A stretch of 35,998 nt of DNA from the IMG/VR virus record IMGVR_UViG_3300008450_000174, positions 1 to 35,998 of that record; one strand, given 5' to 3'. A model generated the notes under the pieces. That model did no database searches. It saw only the letters and a list, made by a program, of their open reading frames with translations, and was not told the DNA's origin. Positions 22,801 through 29,927 of the stretch are shown in pieces (position 1 is the stretch's first letter; every line of letters begins with the position of its first letter). The stretch comes from a virus. A program made the position numbers and the translations under genes.

Positions 22801-24325
22801 GAAGGGCACTGGCACGATGGAACAACTCGAAGAGTTCGCCTCCATCAAAGCCCTGAACTTCACCAAAGAAACCCTGTACAACGCAGCAGAACGCAACAAC
22901 CTGGAAGACGTGCTCCGCATCCTCATGCCGTTCGGTTCCGCATACCGAGAAGTAATGACCAAGTACGCAGGCTTCCTCGTAGAGAACCCTGCCCGTATCC
23001 GTCGCGCACAACAGGTTTACACAGGCTTGACTGGTGCCGACCCAGAGAACGACGGTCGCGGATTCTTTTACAAAGACCCCGTAAGCGGCGAGAACATGTT
23101 CACGTTTCCGTTCTCAGGCAAACTCGCGAAACTCGCTACAGGTGTCGAAGCACCGCTGGTTGGTCGCGTCAAGGGACTGTCGATGGGTTTCCAGGTTGTC
23201 CCTGGATTCGGCCCCGCCGTCCAAATCGCAGCATCACAACTGGCGCCCGACACCCCAAAACTTGACGGGCTGCTCGAATACGTCCTCCCATACGGACGCA
23301 AAGGCTTCGGCTCCCTTGTCCCTGGCTACGTGTCAAAGATGACCGAGGCGTTCCGCGCCAACCCCAACAAACTGGACGGCATCTACGCCAACACATACAT
23401 GGAAACCGTGCAAGCGTTGGCAGCAACAGGCGAATACGACCTTGCCGATCCCAACGAAAAGATCCGCCTGTTCGATGACGCCAAACCACGCGCCCGTGTA
23501 CTGACGTTCATGCGTGCAGCATCCCAGTTCATCGGACCGACCAGCGGAACCTCAGAGTTCATGGTCGAAACAAAGGGTGGAGACATGATGGCATCGGTGC
23601 TCGTAGCCGAGTTCCAGCGCCTCAACCGCGAAAACCCTGACACCGCAGTCGAACAGTTCCTCGACATTTTCGGTGACGACGCCTACCTGTACATGTCTGG
23701 CAAGACTCAGGCACAGGTCGGTGGCCTGTCTGCTTCCGACCAGTTCGGTGACTGGGAACGTCAGAACGGTGACCTGTTCAAGAAATACCCTGAGGCTGCC
23801 GCCTACTTCGCCCCCGCTGGCGACGACTTCTCGTATGCCACCTACGAACGGCAGATCCGTACTGGCAAACGGAAGCGTTTGACCGATGATGAGATGGTCG
23901 AGTTGGCTCAGCGTCGTGTCGGATCAGCGATCTACCGCAACCTGAAGCAACGCCTCGGCACCGACCCGACCCCAGAGCAACGCGAATGGCTGGCTAACGC
24001 CCGAAAGGAGATCAACAAGCGCCTGCCAGGGTTCCCTGAGGTGGCCACCTTCACTGTTGGCGAGTTCGATAACACGGTCAAGCAGATCCGTGAGGCAGCC
24101 AGCGACGCCTCACTTGACGGCAACAATGTCGCCAAAGCAGTGCGCGAGTACATGCGTTACCGCGATCAGGCGTACGCAGAAGTGGCACGTGCAGGCAATA
24201 AGGACATCCGTGCCGACAAGTTCGAGAACCTGCGCCAGTGGCTGTACAACATTGGTACGGCTATCGGTCAGCAGGAACCTGGCTTCTTGCGGGTATGGGA
24301 CGAACTATCATCTGAGGTGGACTGA
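19814..24325 (+). CDS. Very large internal virion or ejection protein (1503 residues)
   Basis: This is the largest gene of the window. The N-terminal part has charged helices and a Trp/Phe-rich segment (SWWQRNVVDKVKTTTRWTFAALNLAPEL). Gly/Ala-rich helices follow (DAAVNVFADPTIVAGKALAGAKTARAAL). The last 500 residues hold hydrophobic amphipathic stretches, for example ILMPFGSAYREVMTKYAGFLVENPARIRRAQQVYTG and LLEYVLPYGRKGFGSLVPGYVSKM, followed by GAVYF-like repeats. This layout resembles the large polyvalent internal proteins of short-tailed phages (T7 gp16 or N4 vRNAP-type proteins), which enter the host with the DNA. No polymerase or lysozyme motif was recognised, so a catalytic function is not claimed. 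Confidence 0.75.
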   Translation: MSTSQWPNAVDEQDILEQTTVVGNRADQLKAQADPALAKKIGDIYRQNPWMKPGEILALAKGNASPEALNRASELSARATQTRLDPDNQPKSWWQRNVVDKVKTTTRWTFAALNLAPELTTNLGSQLFSSTNPEGFDGWFKSTTFGSLMADPTGAGDGYFVGGQVAEKQSERARRFRGTINGQAWTVGRGSADVFFTPGSKEYNLLSGVVDAAVNVFADPTIVAGKALAGAKTARAALPSIQTAEEISAFAKAAERGLAGLDEAEKIAWNGSKFRQFFTSDKRSRRLVEALTESDDEFDILSRIFDYKIDLDTAMKFKDAKTTDEVIGIIGQAADRMNSEVAGILPTDIRDIRGARFGTMVKEKVPGYNSWRNSRLFTDVPDQVLVAGSTQDRIKAVKSYANYLDTIGVKTDSIDGRNFMKKVIDTYRNPNEINLESLDGTFNELVTLTLKKDLGDDIGEIAAKGMFQKVRQVLDQTKAYFVDELGEMYDGNIIKANVDSGMIDLPAEINPADIDKWVMSGPGSVVEMMDTMRVLPDFRGVRRLTANPFVRRALSNRAGDPRGAIAVTEYLQNEIWKPLTLATGGYIMRNMFDAQIRMATVGKASFFRHPVDYIYYVMGKKAPTNIFGRDWDTYVQKVIDGVDDDIDNFAESMSFGLQRNLIDPVQASRRAVRTGSYKIVDKAKERELWDKGLIDELRQVSQDTIMNAVAKGIPREDILTYLRDPKRPKGARQLESLKKYLQNGVPIKNKETGEATLVKFKEVTDDVLLDWVYRLAEPRVALKSGGDETIRFATAYRQIPNGPRSSLDPNDLLPKNFIDGPKNFGKGSLIEVPGEPGVAAIITDVGDGSRYTIQRVSGFDIWDTPEGRQEFAELVKRVADTQGNRLPNKVKYAEREIPKGTLSATEENVIGLKNRAVDFFFDRIYGTAVRKFERSPLFRQSYYENIVNNADLLSPSEANALLSRLTAAADSNGVSIQNLVGGKANFKKLEKALANSKGTGTMEQLEEFASIKALNFTKETLYNAAERNNLEDVLRILMPFGSAYREVMTKYAGFLVENPARIRRAQQVYTGLTGADPENDGRGFFYKDPVSGENMFTFPFSGKLAKLATGVEAPLVGRVKGLSMGFQVVPGFGPAVQIAASQLAPDTPKLDGLLEYVLPYGRKGFGSLVPGYVSKMTEAFRANPNKLDGIYANTYMETVQALAATGEYDLADPNEKIRLFDDAKPRARVLTFMRAASQFIGPTSGTSEFMVETKGGDMMASVLVAEFQRLNRENPDTAVEQFLDIFGDDAYLYMSGKTQAQVGGLSASDQFGDWERQNGDLFKKYPEAAAYFAPAGDDFSYATYERQIRTGKRKRLTDDEMVELAQRRVGSAIYRNLKQRLGTDPTPEQREWLANARKEINKRLPGFPEVATFTVGEFDNTVKQIREAASDASLDGNNVAKAVREYMRYRDQAYAEVARAGNKDIRADKFENLRQWLYNIGTAIGQQEPGFLRVWDELSSEVD

Positions 24326-24326
24326 T

Positions 24327-25094
24327 ATGAGCGACTTCAACATCGACGTAGGCGCAATCCCCATGACCCAAAGTGATGGGGGCTATTCGCTGCCCATCAC
24401 CTACCCTTTCCAGCCACGCAAAGTTGCTGTCAGCGAAACTGCCAAGATCGGCACGGAAACGTACGACGAAAAGTATTTCCAACGCAAAGGTCAGGAACTG
24501 TATTACACAGGCCCGAACCTCGTCAACCAGAACGGTGAGATTGAACGCGCACCGTACGGCGGGTCGTCAAGCAAACTGCGTCAAGAGTCCTACCAGTTCA
24601 TTGCCGGCATCACTGACGTCAACGACCGTCGCGCCTTCCTGAACATTCTTGCTGACCGCGGAATGTATGAGGGCGGCAAGCCGTCACGTTCGATGGTGGA
24701 CAGTAAGGACTTGGAGGCTGTCGGCAAGTACCTGTTGACGATGGACCGTTACGGTACAACTGGTCTTGCTGGGTTGGGTTTGTTCCGTGAGGAATACCCT
24801 GGCGGTCAAGCATCTGGCGGTCCAAGTGTTCGCGTCACTGCCCGTGAGGATGTGGAGAAGGTGTTGCGTGACGAGTCGCTGCGTTTGTTGGGTCGTCCGT
24901 TGACTGCTCGTGAGGCTCGTGAGGCTGTCCAGTTTGTGCAACAGCAGCAGGTTCAGCGTGCTGGTTCAGCACAGCAGGCGCCTGCGTTGAGCACTGCTGC
25001 CGCTACTGCGGTGCAGGCTGGACGTGAAGGTGAGGTCGCTGTGCAGGGGGCTGCGCGTGCTGCCGAAGTTCTCGAACGGTTGATTGGACGCTGA
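24327..25094 (+). CDS. Structural or internal virion protein
   Basis: ATG 24327 follows GAGGTGGACTGAT, one base after the giant protein's stop. The 255-residue product has a beta-rich front (DVGAIPMTQSDGGYSLPITYPFQPRKVAVSETAK), then a helical middle. The C-terminal part has EDVEKVLRDESLRLLGRPLTAREAREAVQFVQQQQVQRA and an Ala/Gln-rich tail. The 'LLGRPLTAREA' helix pair also occurs in phage internal proteins. It is likely part of the same ejected or internal complex as its neighbours. Confidence 0.7.
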   Translation: MSDFNIDVGAIPMTQSDGGYSLPITYPFQPRKVAVSETAKIGTETYDEKYFQRKGQELYYTGPNLVNQNGEIERAPYGGSSSKLRQESYQFIAGITDVNDRRAFLNILADRGMYEGGKPSRSMVDSKDLEAVGKYLLTMDRYGTTGLAGLGLFREEYPGGQASGGPSVRVTAREDVEKVLRDESLRLLGRPLTAREAREAVQFVQQQQVQRAGSAQQAPALSTAAATAVQAGREGEVAVQGAARAAEVLERLIGR

Positions 25095-25095
25095 C

Positions 25096-26739
25096 ATGGC
25101 TGCACAGGACGATTTCAATAAAGCGCAAAAAGCCCTGGATGCGGGCGAAAACTTCTTTTATCAGGGCAAGTCGTACACGCCTGCCCAGATTGCAACCCAA
25201 CTTCTTGGCGCGAAAGGTGCTATTACTGCTGCTGTAAAGACTGAAAAGTCAAAGAAGAAAGCAGAGAAAACAGCCACCACTCAGGAACGCAGGTTGGATC
25301 AGCGTGCCAATAAGCAGCGTGAAACAGCGCTGTTCAATGCCAAAGAAGAACTGAAGTTGCTGGAGAACAGCAAGAACTTTTATTTGCGCGGTCTGAACAC
25401 TGGCGAAGTAACTGAAGAAGAGTTCAACACCTACACTGCAACTGTCGGCCAGGTCAAGCGTGACATCAACGCGATGGAGGCTGGCGCTCTCGCTAAGCCA
25501 GTTCTTAGCACGACTGGTTACGGTCGTTATGAAATGTTGGAGACTGGCCTGTCGGCTGGCACCACACCCCAGGCTGTAGACCGTGCCGAGGCTGAGCGCT
25601 TCGGTCAAACGTATTTGGGTCAACGCACGCCCCTTCGCATTACTGGTGTTGCTACACCCGAGGCTGGTGGAGATGGGACTCCTTCGGCTCCTACTGGTGG
25701 TGGAACTGGCGGGGGAGGTGGCGGTGGCGCTGCCCGTCCTGTCACACGTCAGCAAGTTGAAACAGAGTTGGCTTCTTCTGGGTTGGCTGACACGCCACAG
25801 AACCGCCAAGCGATTCGTGCACGTTTAGCCGCAGGCGACAAAGCAATCGCAAACTGGGAAGCAGAGTTCCGTCGCCAGTTCCCGCAATACCAGTACCTCC
25901 TCGACCAGACAGTATTCGGCGCGGACATGACCGCACTGTTGCAGCGTGCAGTGTTGGAGAAGTGGTACGACTCCGACGAACTTGAAACGCTCATGGAGCA
26001 GGGATTCTCGGGAACCGAGTACGCCCAGAACACGACAACCAACCAGCAGAACTTTGACAAACTCACCCCTGGCAACAAGCAGGCGCAGATTGACAAGTTC
26101 AAACTGGAAATCAAGCAGGCGTACGGCAACCTTCAGATCGACGACGCTTCACTGGCGAACCTTGCTACGAAGGCTGCGCGTGACGCCAAGACAGGCAAAG
26201 CGCTTGAACTGTTCATCTATCAGGAAGCGCTTGCGAAGCCTGCTGGCACGAACGTGTATGCGATGCAGACTGCCGCTACCCGTGCACTCACCTCTGGTGA
26301 GGCTGACCGTATCCGTCAGATTGGACGGGACTACGGCTTCCAGTTGTCCAACCAGGAAGTTGAGGACGTTCTCACTGGACGCAAGACCGAGGACGATTTG
26401 CGTCAGTCGTACAAGATCGCGGCACGCCGCTGGTACAAAGGCGTCGCTGAAGACCTTGACGCTGGCCTGACGATCGACCAGATCTTCAAGCCGTACCGTC
26501 AGTACGCGGCACAGATCCTCGAAAAGCCGTTGGACCAGGTTGATCTGGTTGACGCTGGTGGTGCGCCGTCGATTTACTCTGAGGCTCTTCAGGGTCAGGA
26601 TGGCCCGTTGTCGCTGACTGAGTGGGCACAGAAACTAAAGTCTGATCCGAAGTACGGTTACCAGTACACCGCTAAAGCGAATCAGGAAGTGAGTAGCGTT
26701 GTGCGTTCGTTGGAGAAAGCGTTCGGGTTCACACGATGA
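25096..26739 (+). CDS. Large helical virion protein
   Basis: ATG 25096 sits just after the previous stop; the earlier ATG 25084 lies inside the preceding gene. The 547-residue protein starts with lysine-rich coiled helices (KTEKSKKKAEKTATTQERRLDQRANKQRETALFNAKEELKLLEN). It has a Gly-rich hinge near residue 205 and then a helical body (EAEFRRQFPQYQYLLDQTVFGADMTALLQRAVLEKWYDSDELETLMEQGFSGTEY). Long charged helices and a flexible hinge suit an internal virion protein. No named family is recognised. The stop overlaps the next start (ATGA). Confidence 0.7.
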   Translation: MAAQDDFNKAQKALDAGENFFYQGKSYTPAQIATQLLGAKGAITAAVKTEKSKKKAEKTATTQERRLDQRANKQRETALFNAKEELKLLENSKNFYLRGLNTGEVTEEEFNTYTATVGQVKRDINAMEAGALAKPVLSTTGYGRYEMLETGLSAGTTPQAVDRAEAERFGQTYLGQRTPLRITGVATPEAGGDGTPSAPTGGGTGGGGGGGAARPVTRQQVETELASSGLADTPQNRQAIRARLAAGDKAIANWEAEFRRQFPQYQYLLDQTVFGADMTALLQRAVLEKWYDSDELETLMEQGFSGTEYAQNTTTNQQNFDKLTPGNKQAQIDKFKLEIKQAYGNLQIDDASLANLATKAARDAKTGKALELFIYQEALAKPAGTNVYAMQTAATRALTSGEADRIRQIGRDYGFQLSNQEVEDVLTGRKTEDDLRQSYKIAARRWYKGVAEDLDAGLTIDQIFKPYRQYAAQILEKPLDQVDLVDAGGAPSIYSEALQGQDGPLSLTEWAQKLKSDPKYGYQYTAKANQEVSSVVRSLEKAFGFTR

Positions 26740-27824
26740 CGAACATTGACCCATTCTTTTTCGGGCAGGGGACTGATACCCCAACCACTCTTCCCGACTT
26801 CACACCTGTTACTGCTCCTACTGCGCCTGCTGACCCGTTCGACATTTACGTTCCTGAACGGTTTCCGCTGCCCGAAACCACAACCCCTGTCGCCCCAGGT
26901 GCGAATGTCCCGCAGGAAACCCCTGCTGAGCGTGAGGCCCGTCTTCGTCGCGAACTAGAGGAACGGCTCGCAGCCCAGGCTCTTGCACGCCAACAGGAAG
27001 ACGCGTTCGGTCGGCTTCGTGTTCTCTTGTCCCGCATCGGACTTGATGCCCTGGAAACAAACGTCCGTGGCCTGATCGCCCGAGGCATCACTGATGGCGA
27101 CGCGGTGCTGTTCGAACTCCGTGAAACCGCCCCCTACAAACAGCGGTTCGCAGCCAACACAGCCCGTGAAAAGAAAGGTCTGCCAGCACTTGACCCTGCC
27201 ACCTACGTCCAGTTGGAAGAGTCATTCCGCACAACCCTCCGCTCCAACGGTCTGCCGTCAGGCTTCTACGACGAACCCGATGACTTCCGCAAACTGATCG
27301 AAGGCGACGTCTCCCCAGCAGAACTGAACACCCGCGTCCAGCAGGGCTACCGTCTTGTCGCTGACGCCGACCCTGAAGTGAAGCGCCAGATGCAAACCCT
27401 GTACGGGGTAAACGAATCCCAGTTGGCTGCCTACTTCATCGACCCAGAACGGGCAACCCCGTTGCTCACCCGTCAGGCCCAGGCCGCCCAGATCTCTGCC
27501 CGTGCTTTCGAGCAAGGTGGTTTCCAGTTGGGTGTCGGCACGGTGGAAGACCTGGTGGCACGCGGCTACAGCATCGACGAAGCGCAGCAAGCGTTCCAGC
27601 GTGCAGGCCAACTCGCAGGCTTGTACACCGAGATGGCAGGCGAAGAAGCACTCACCGAGCAACAGAAAGTGGGTGCCGCGTTCGGGTTTGACGTTCAGGC
27701 GCAAGAGGCGTTGCAGCGCCGTCAGCGTCAGCGTGTCGCAGAGTTCGAGGCTGGCGGACAGTTCGCCCGTACCACTGGCGCTACTTCGGGTGCTATCGAG
27801 ACTGGATTGGGTGGACCGCAGTAG
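26736..27824 (+). CDS. Helical virion protein
   Basis: ATG 26736 overlaps the previous stop. The 362-residue protein opens with a Pro/Thr-rich disordered arm (about 1-65). A long Arg/Glu helix follows (PAEREARLRRELEERLAAQALARQQEDAFGRL), then repeated short helices that include YKQRF, NTAREKKGLPALDPATYVQLEESFRTTL and FEQGGFQLGVGTVEDLVARGYSIDEAQQAFQ. It ends the run of four large proteins between portal and capsid genes. Its style is like its upstream neighbour, so a shared internal or ejection complex is inferred. Confidence 0.7.
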   Translation: MTNIDPFFFGQGTDTPTTLPDFTPVTAPTAPADPFDIYVPERFPLPETTTPVAPGANVPQETPAEREARLRRELEERLAAQALARQQEDAFGRLRVLLSRIGLDALETNVRGLIARGITDGDAVLFELRETAPYKQRFAANTAREKKGLPALDPATYVQLEESFRTTLRSNGLPSGFYDEPDDFRKLIEGDVSPAELNTRVQQGYRLVADADPEVKRQMQTLYGVNESQLAAYFIDPERATPLLTRQAQAAQISARAFEQGGFQLGVGTVEDLVARGYSIDEAQQAFQRAGQLAGLYTEMAGEEALTEQQKVGAAFGFDVQAQEALQRRQRQRVAEFEAGGQFARTTGATSGAIETGLGGPQ

Positions 27825-27830
27825 TCCCCC

Positions 27831-27858
27831 TTGACAACACCACTCTGTGTGGTACAGT
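27831..27858 (+). promoter_or_regulatory. Sigma70-type promoter for scaffold and capsid genes
   Basis: TTGACA (27831-27836) is followed after 16 bases by TACAGT (27853-27858). The spacer holds an inverted repeat ACCAC-TCTGT-GTGGT (27839-27853) that could be an operator. The start site would fall near 27865, giving a leader of about 110 bases before the scaffold gene. It lies only 6 bases after the stop of the preceding gene, which gives the capsid genes their own supply of message. Confidence 0.75.
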
Positions 27859-27863
27859 GACTA

Positions 27864-27879
27864 CATCCCGTTAGGGATG
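27864..27879 (+). promoter_or_regulatory. 5'-end hairpin of the capsid message
   Basis: CATCCC-GTTA-GGGATG forms a perfect 6-base stem with a 4-base loop at the predicted 5' end of the transcript. Such 5' stems often protect mRNA from decay, which would fit a heavily expressed capsid message. Confidence 0.5.
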
Positions 27880-27934
27880 ACCGTTGGAGAATCCCCGACT
27901 TCAACGTGAAAACAAGGGTGTAATACGCAGCCAT

Positions 27935-27953
27935 CTCAACTCCTCCAGTTGAG
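27935..27953 (+). promoter_or_regulatory. Leader hairpin with anti-Shine-Dalgarno-like loop
   Basis: CTCAACT-CCTCC-AGTTGAG is a perfect 7-base stem with a 5-base loop. The loop and its flank (CTCCTCC) are complementary to the downstream ribosome binding site AGGAG (27965-27969). It could pair with that site or with ribosomal RNA-like sequence in other messages. A sister hairpin with one compensatory pair change lies at 29440-29458. Confidence 0.55.
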
Positions 27954-27975
27954 GTGTGGGCAGAAGGAGTGGGCC

Positions 27976-28425
27976 ATGTCAGATGTCAACGAGTTCGATG
28001 ACGAGACGATGGATCAAGGTCAAGACCCTGTTCGGGCGCACATGCGCAAACTCGAAAAAGAGTTGAAGCAAGAGCGAGCCGCGAGAGCAGAGGCCGAAGC
28101 AGCCAAGCGCGAACTGGCGTTTGTCAAAGCGGGAGTACCGCTCGACAACCCAGTAGCCAAGTACTTCATCAAGGGCTACGACGGCGAGATCACTCCCGAA
28201 GCAATCCGAGCAGCCGCCGAAGAAGCAAACCTTGTTCAGCCCTCCACGCAAGCCGCAGAAAACAAAGCGGAGCAGGAGACTTGGAACAAGATCTCTAAGG
28301 CCCAACGCGCTGGTGAGCAAAGCGAACCCGCCGAGGATTGGTTGACCAAGATCAACAACACTCGCAATCAGGATGAAGTGATGACCCTGCTGGCCCAGAT
28401 GAGACAGCAAGCAAACAACATCTAA
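27976..28425 (+). CDS. Capsid scaffolding protein
   Basis: ATG 27976 follows AAGGAG at 6-base spacing; longer frames would include the leader. The 149-residue protein is highly charged and helical: VRAHMRKLEKELKQERAARAEAEAAKRELAFVKAGVPLDNPVAKYFIKGYDGEITPEAIRAAAEEAN, then a Gln/Glu tail with a C-terminal helix (EVMTLLAQMRQQANNI). This is the typical layout of scaffolding proteins that guide capsid assembly and then leave. Placement directly before the major capsid gene supports it. It shares its message with the capsid gene. Confidence 0.82.
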   Translation: MSDVNEFDDETMDQGQDPVRAHMRKLEKELKQERAARAEAEAAKRELAFVKAGVPLDNPVAKYFIKGYDGEITPEAIRAAAEEANLVQPSTQAAENKAEQETWNKISKAQRAGEQSEPAEDWLTKINNTRNQDEVMTLLAQMRQQANNI

Positions 28426-28434
28426 CCCGCGGGA

Positions 28435-28452
28435 CTCCCGTCCTGTCGGGAG
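28435..28452 (+). promoter_or_regulatory. Hairpin between scaffold and capsid genes
   Basis: CTCCCG-TCCTGT-CGGGAG forms a 6-base stem with a 6-base loop in the 43-base gap between the two genes. The right arm holds the GGGAG that is the best ribosome binding sequence upstream of the capsid start, so the stem could limit or time capsid translation. A weaker AGGTA site lies closer to the start. Confidence 0.5.
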
Positions 28453-28468
28453 AAAGAAATAACAGGTA

Positions 28469-29443
28469 ATGACTAAGACACAAACGAGCGACCTGCTCAC
28501 AGACCAGGTTGCATTTGACAGGCTCGCGTATTTCGCGCTCCGCAGCGAACTTCTGTTCGACGCGGCGGCGGACGTTATGCCCGTCGCACAGGCAATGCCT
28601 GGTTCCTCGGTCAAGTTCACGATCTTCAACGATCTTGCCGAAAAGACCAGCACCCTCGTCGAGGACACCGATGTCACCCCCGTGGTGATGGGTGACAGCC
28701 AGATCGAGGTGACCCTGGAAGAGTACGGCAATGCCGTCAACACGACCGCCAAGTTGCGTGGAACCTCGTTCCTCGATGTCGACTCGGCTGCCGCGAACCT
28801 CGTCGGCTACAACGCTGGCATCTCGATCGACGGCGTGATCCGCGACGTCCTCGCTGGTGGCACGAACGTGGTCTACGGCTCGGGTGGCGCAAGCCTTCCG
28901 AACAGCCGTGCGACGGTCGGTTCGGATGACATCATCAAGGCCAACGACGTCCGCAAGATCGTCGCAGCGCTCCGCAAGGCCAACGCTGTTTCGTTCAACG
29001 GCATGTACATGGGCTACATCCACCCCGACGTGTCGTACGACCTCCGTCGCGAAACGGGTGTTGCTTCGTGGCGTGACCCGCACGTGTACGTCGACACCGC
29101 CCAGATCTACAACGGCGAAGTCGGAGCCTTCGAAGGTGTGCGTTTCATTGAGACGCCGCGCGCGAAGATCTTCGAGAACGCCTCGGATGGATCGGGTTCG
29201 AGCACGGGTTCCTCGGCAACGGTGGACGTGTACTGCACGCACATCATGGGCCGTCAGGCGCTCGCAAAGGCTCACAGCATCACGGATGGAAATGGCGCGT
29301 TCCCGCGTGTCGTCCGTGGCCCTGTGGTCGACGTGCTCCAGCGCTTCCAGCCTGTCGGCTGGTACTGGCTCGGTGGCTACGCACGATTCCGCGAGGCTTC
29401 GCTGCGTCGCATTGAGTCGTCGTCGAGCATCGGCGCAAACTGA
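28469..29443 (+). CDS. Major capsid protein, N4-gp56 family
   Basis: The 324-residue protein has the pattern of the N4-gp56 major capsid family: an N-terminal helical arm (LTDQVAFDRLAYFALRSELLFDAAADVMPV), SVKFTIFNDLAEKTSTLVEDTDVTPVVMGDSQIEVTLEEYGNAVNTT, and DSAAANLVGYNAG. It then has the conserved GMYMGYIHPDVSYDLRRETG and IYNGEVGAFEGVRFIETPRA. The HK97-type fold is expected. Position after the scaffold gene and before a strong terminator supports a highly expressed structural gene. The stop lies inside a 7-5-7 hairpin. Confidence 0.93.
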   Translation: MTKTQTSDLLTDQVAFDRLAYFALRSELLFDAAADVMPVAQAMPGSSVKFTIFNDLAEKTSTLVEDTDVTPVVMGDSQIEVTLEEYGNAVNTTAKLRGTSFLDVDSAAANLVGYNAGISIDGVIRDVLAGGTNVVYGSGGASLPNSRATVGSDDIIKANDVRKIVAALRKANAVSFNGMYMGYIHPDVSYDLRRETGVASWRDPHVYVDTAQIYNGEVGAFEGVRFIETPRAKIFENASDGSGSSTGSSATVDVYCTHIMGRQALAKAHSITDGNGAFPRVVRGPVVDVLQRFQPVGWYWLGGYARFREASLRRIESSSSIGAN

Positions 29444-29458
29444 ACTGATCTAGTTCAG
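29440..29458 (+). promoter_or_regulatory. Hairpin at the end of the capsid gene (sister of 27935-27953)
   Basis: CTGAACT-GATCT-AGTTCAG is a 7-base stem with a 5-base loop that overlaps the capsid stop codon (TGA 29441-29443). It matches the leader hairpin at 27935 except that one pair is swapped (C-G to G-C) and the loop differs. The pair-swap keeps the stem and points to selection on structure. Confidence 0.55.
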
Positions 29459-29467
29459 TAACAAGAT

Positions 29468-29513
29468 GTGGGGGTCGGGCTTTTCCCCCTCGCCCGACCC
29501 CCACTTTCTTTTT
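29468..29513 (+). terminator. Strong intrinsic terminator after the capsid gene
   Basis: GTGGGGGTCGGGC (29468-29480) and GCCCGACCCCCAC (29492-29504) form a perfect 13-base stem with an 11-base loop, followed by TTTCTTTTT (29505-29513). This is the clearest Rho-independent terminator in the window and ends the scaffold-capsid message. Confidence 0.92.
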
Positions 29514-29543
29514 GTTCTGCTATTGTGTTCCACGAGGTAGCCG

Positions 29544-29906
29544 ATGTCGATTTCTAACTACGCCGAAAACAAACTGCTTGACACCCTCCGCAACCAATCG
29601 TTCGCGGTGACGACGGTGTACTGCAAACTTCACACGGGTGACCCTGGTGAAGATGGAACCAGCAACGCTGCCACGGAGACGACCCGCAAGTCGATTACAT
29701 GGAATGCTGCAGCGTCTGGTTCGATGGGCGCGTCTGCCACGTTGGAATGGACGAACGTCGCTGCTACTGAAACGTACAGCCATTTCTCGCTGTGGGATAA
29801 CGCCAGCGCTGGTAACTGTTTGTGGACTGGCTCACTGTCCTCGTCGGCTTCTGTGACTGCTGGAGACACGTTCCAGATCACCGCACTCACCCTCAGCCTC
29901 GACTGA
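29544..29906 (+). CDS. Small tail or decoration protein (LHTGDPGEDGT family)
   Basis: ATG 29544 follows GAGGTAGCCG. The 120-residue protein has LLDTLRNQSFAVTTVYCKLHTGDPGEDGTSNAATETTRKSITWNAAASGSM, then LEWTNVAATETYSHFSLWDNASAGNCLWTGSL and VTAGDTFQITALTLSLD. The pattern LHTGDPGEDGT and ETYSH-x-SLWD is widespread among phage structural genes that follow the capsid gene. It is usually annotated as a tail-fibre or decoration protein, a beta-sandwich on the virion surface. Exact place in the virion is not known. Confidence 0.82.
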   Translation: MSISNYAENKLLDTLRNQSFAVTTVYCKLHTGDPGEDGTSNAATETTRKSITWNAAASGSMGASATLEWTNVAATETYSHFSLWDNASAGNCLWTGSLSSSASVTAGDTFQITALTLSLD

Positions 29907-29911
29907 GTGAG

Positions 29912-29927
29912 GTAGCCGAATGGCTAC
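29912..29927 (+). promoter_or_regulatory. Hairpin around a start codon, copy 1
   Basis: GTAGCC-GAAT-GGCTAC forms a 6-base stem with a 4-base loop that contains the start codon region ATG 29920-29922. The same arms with a 3-base loop occur at 35536-35550. The stem would block or time initiation. Confidence 0.55.
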
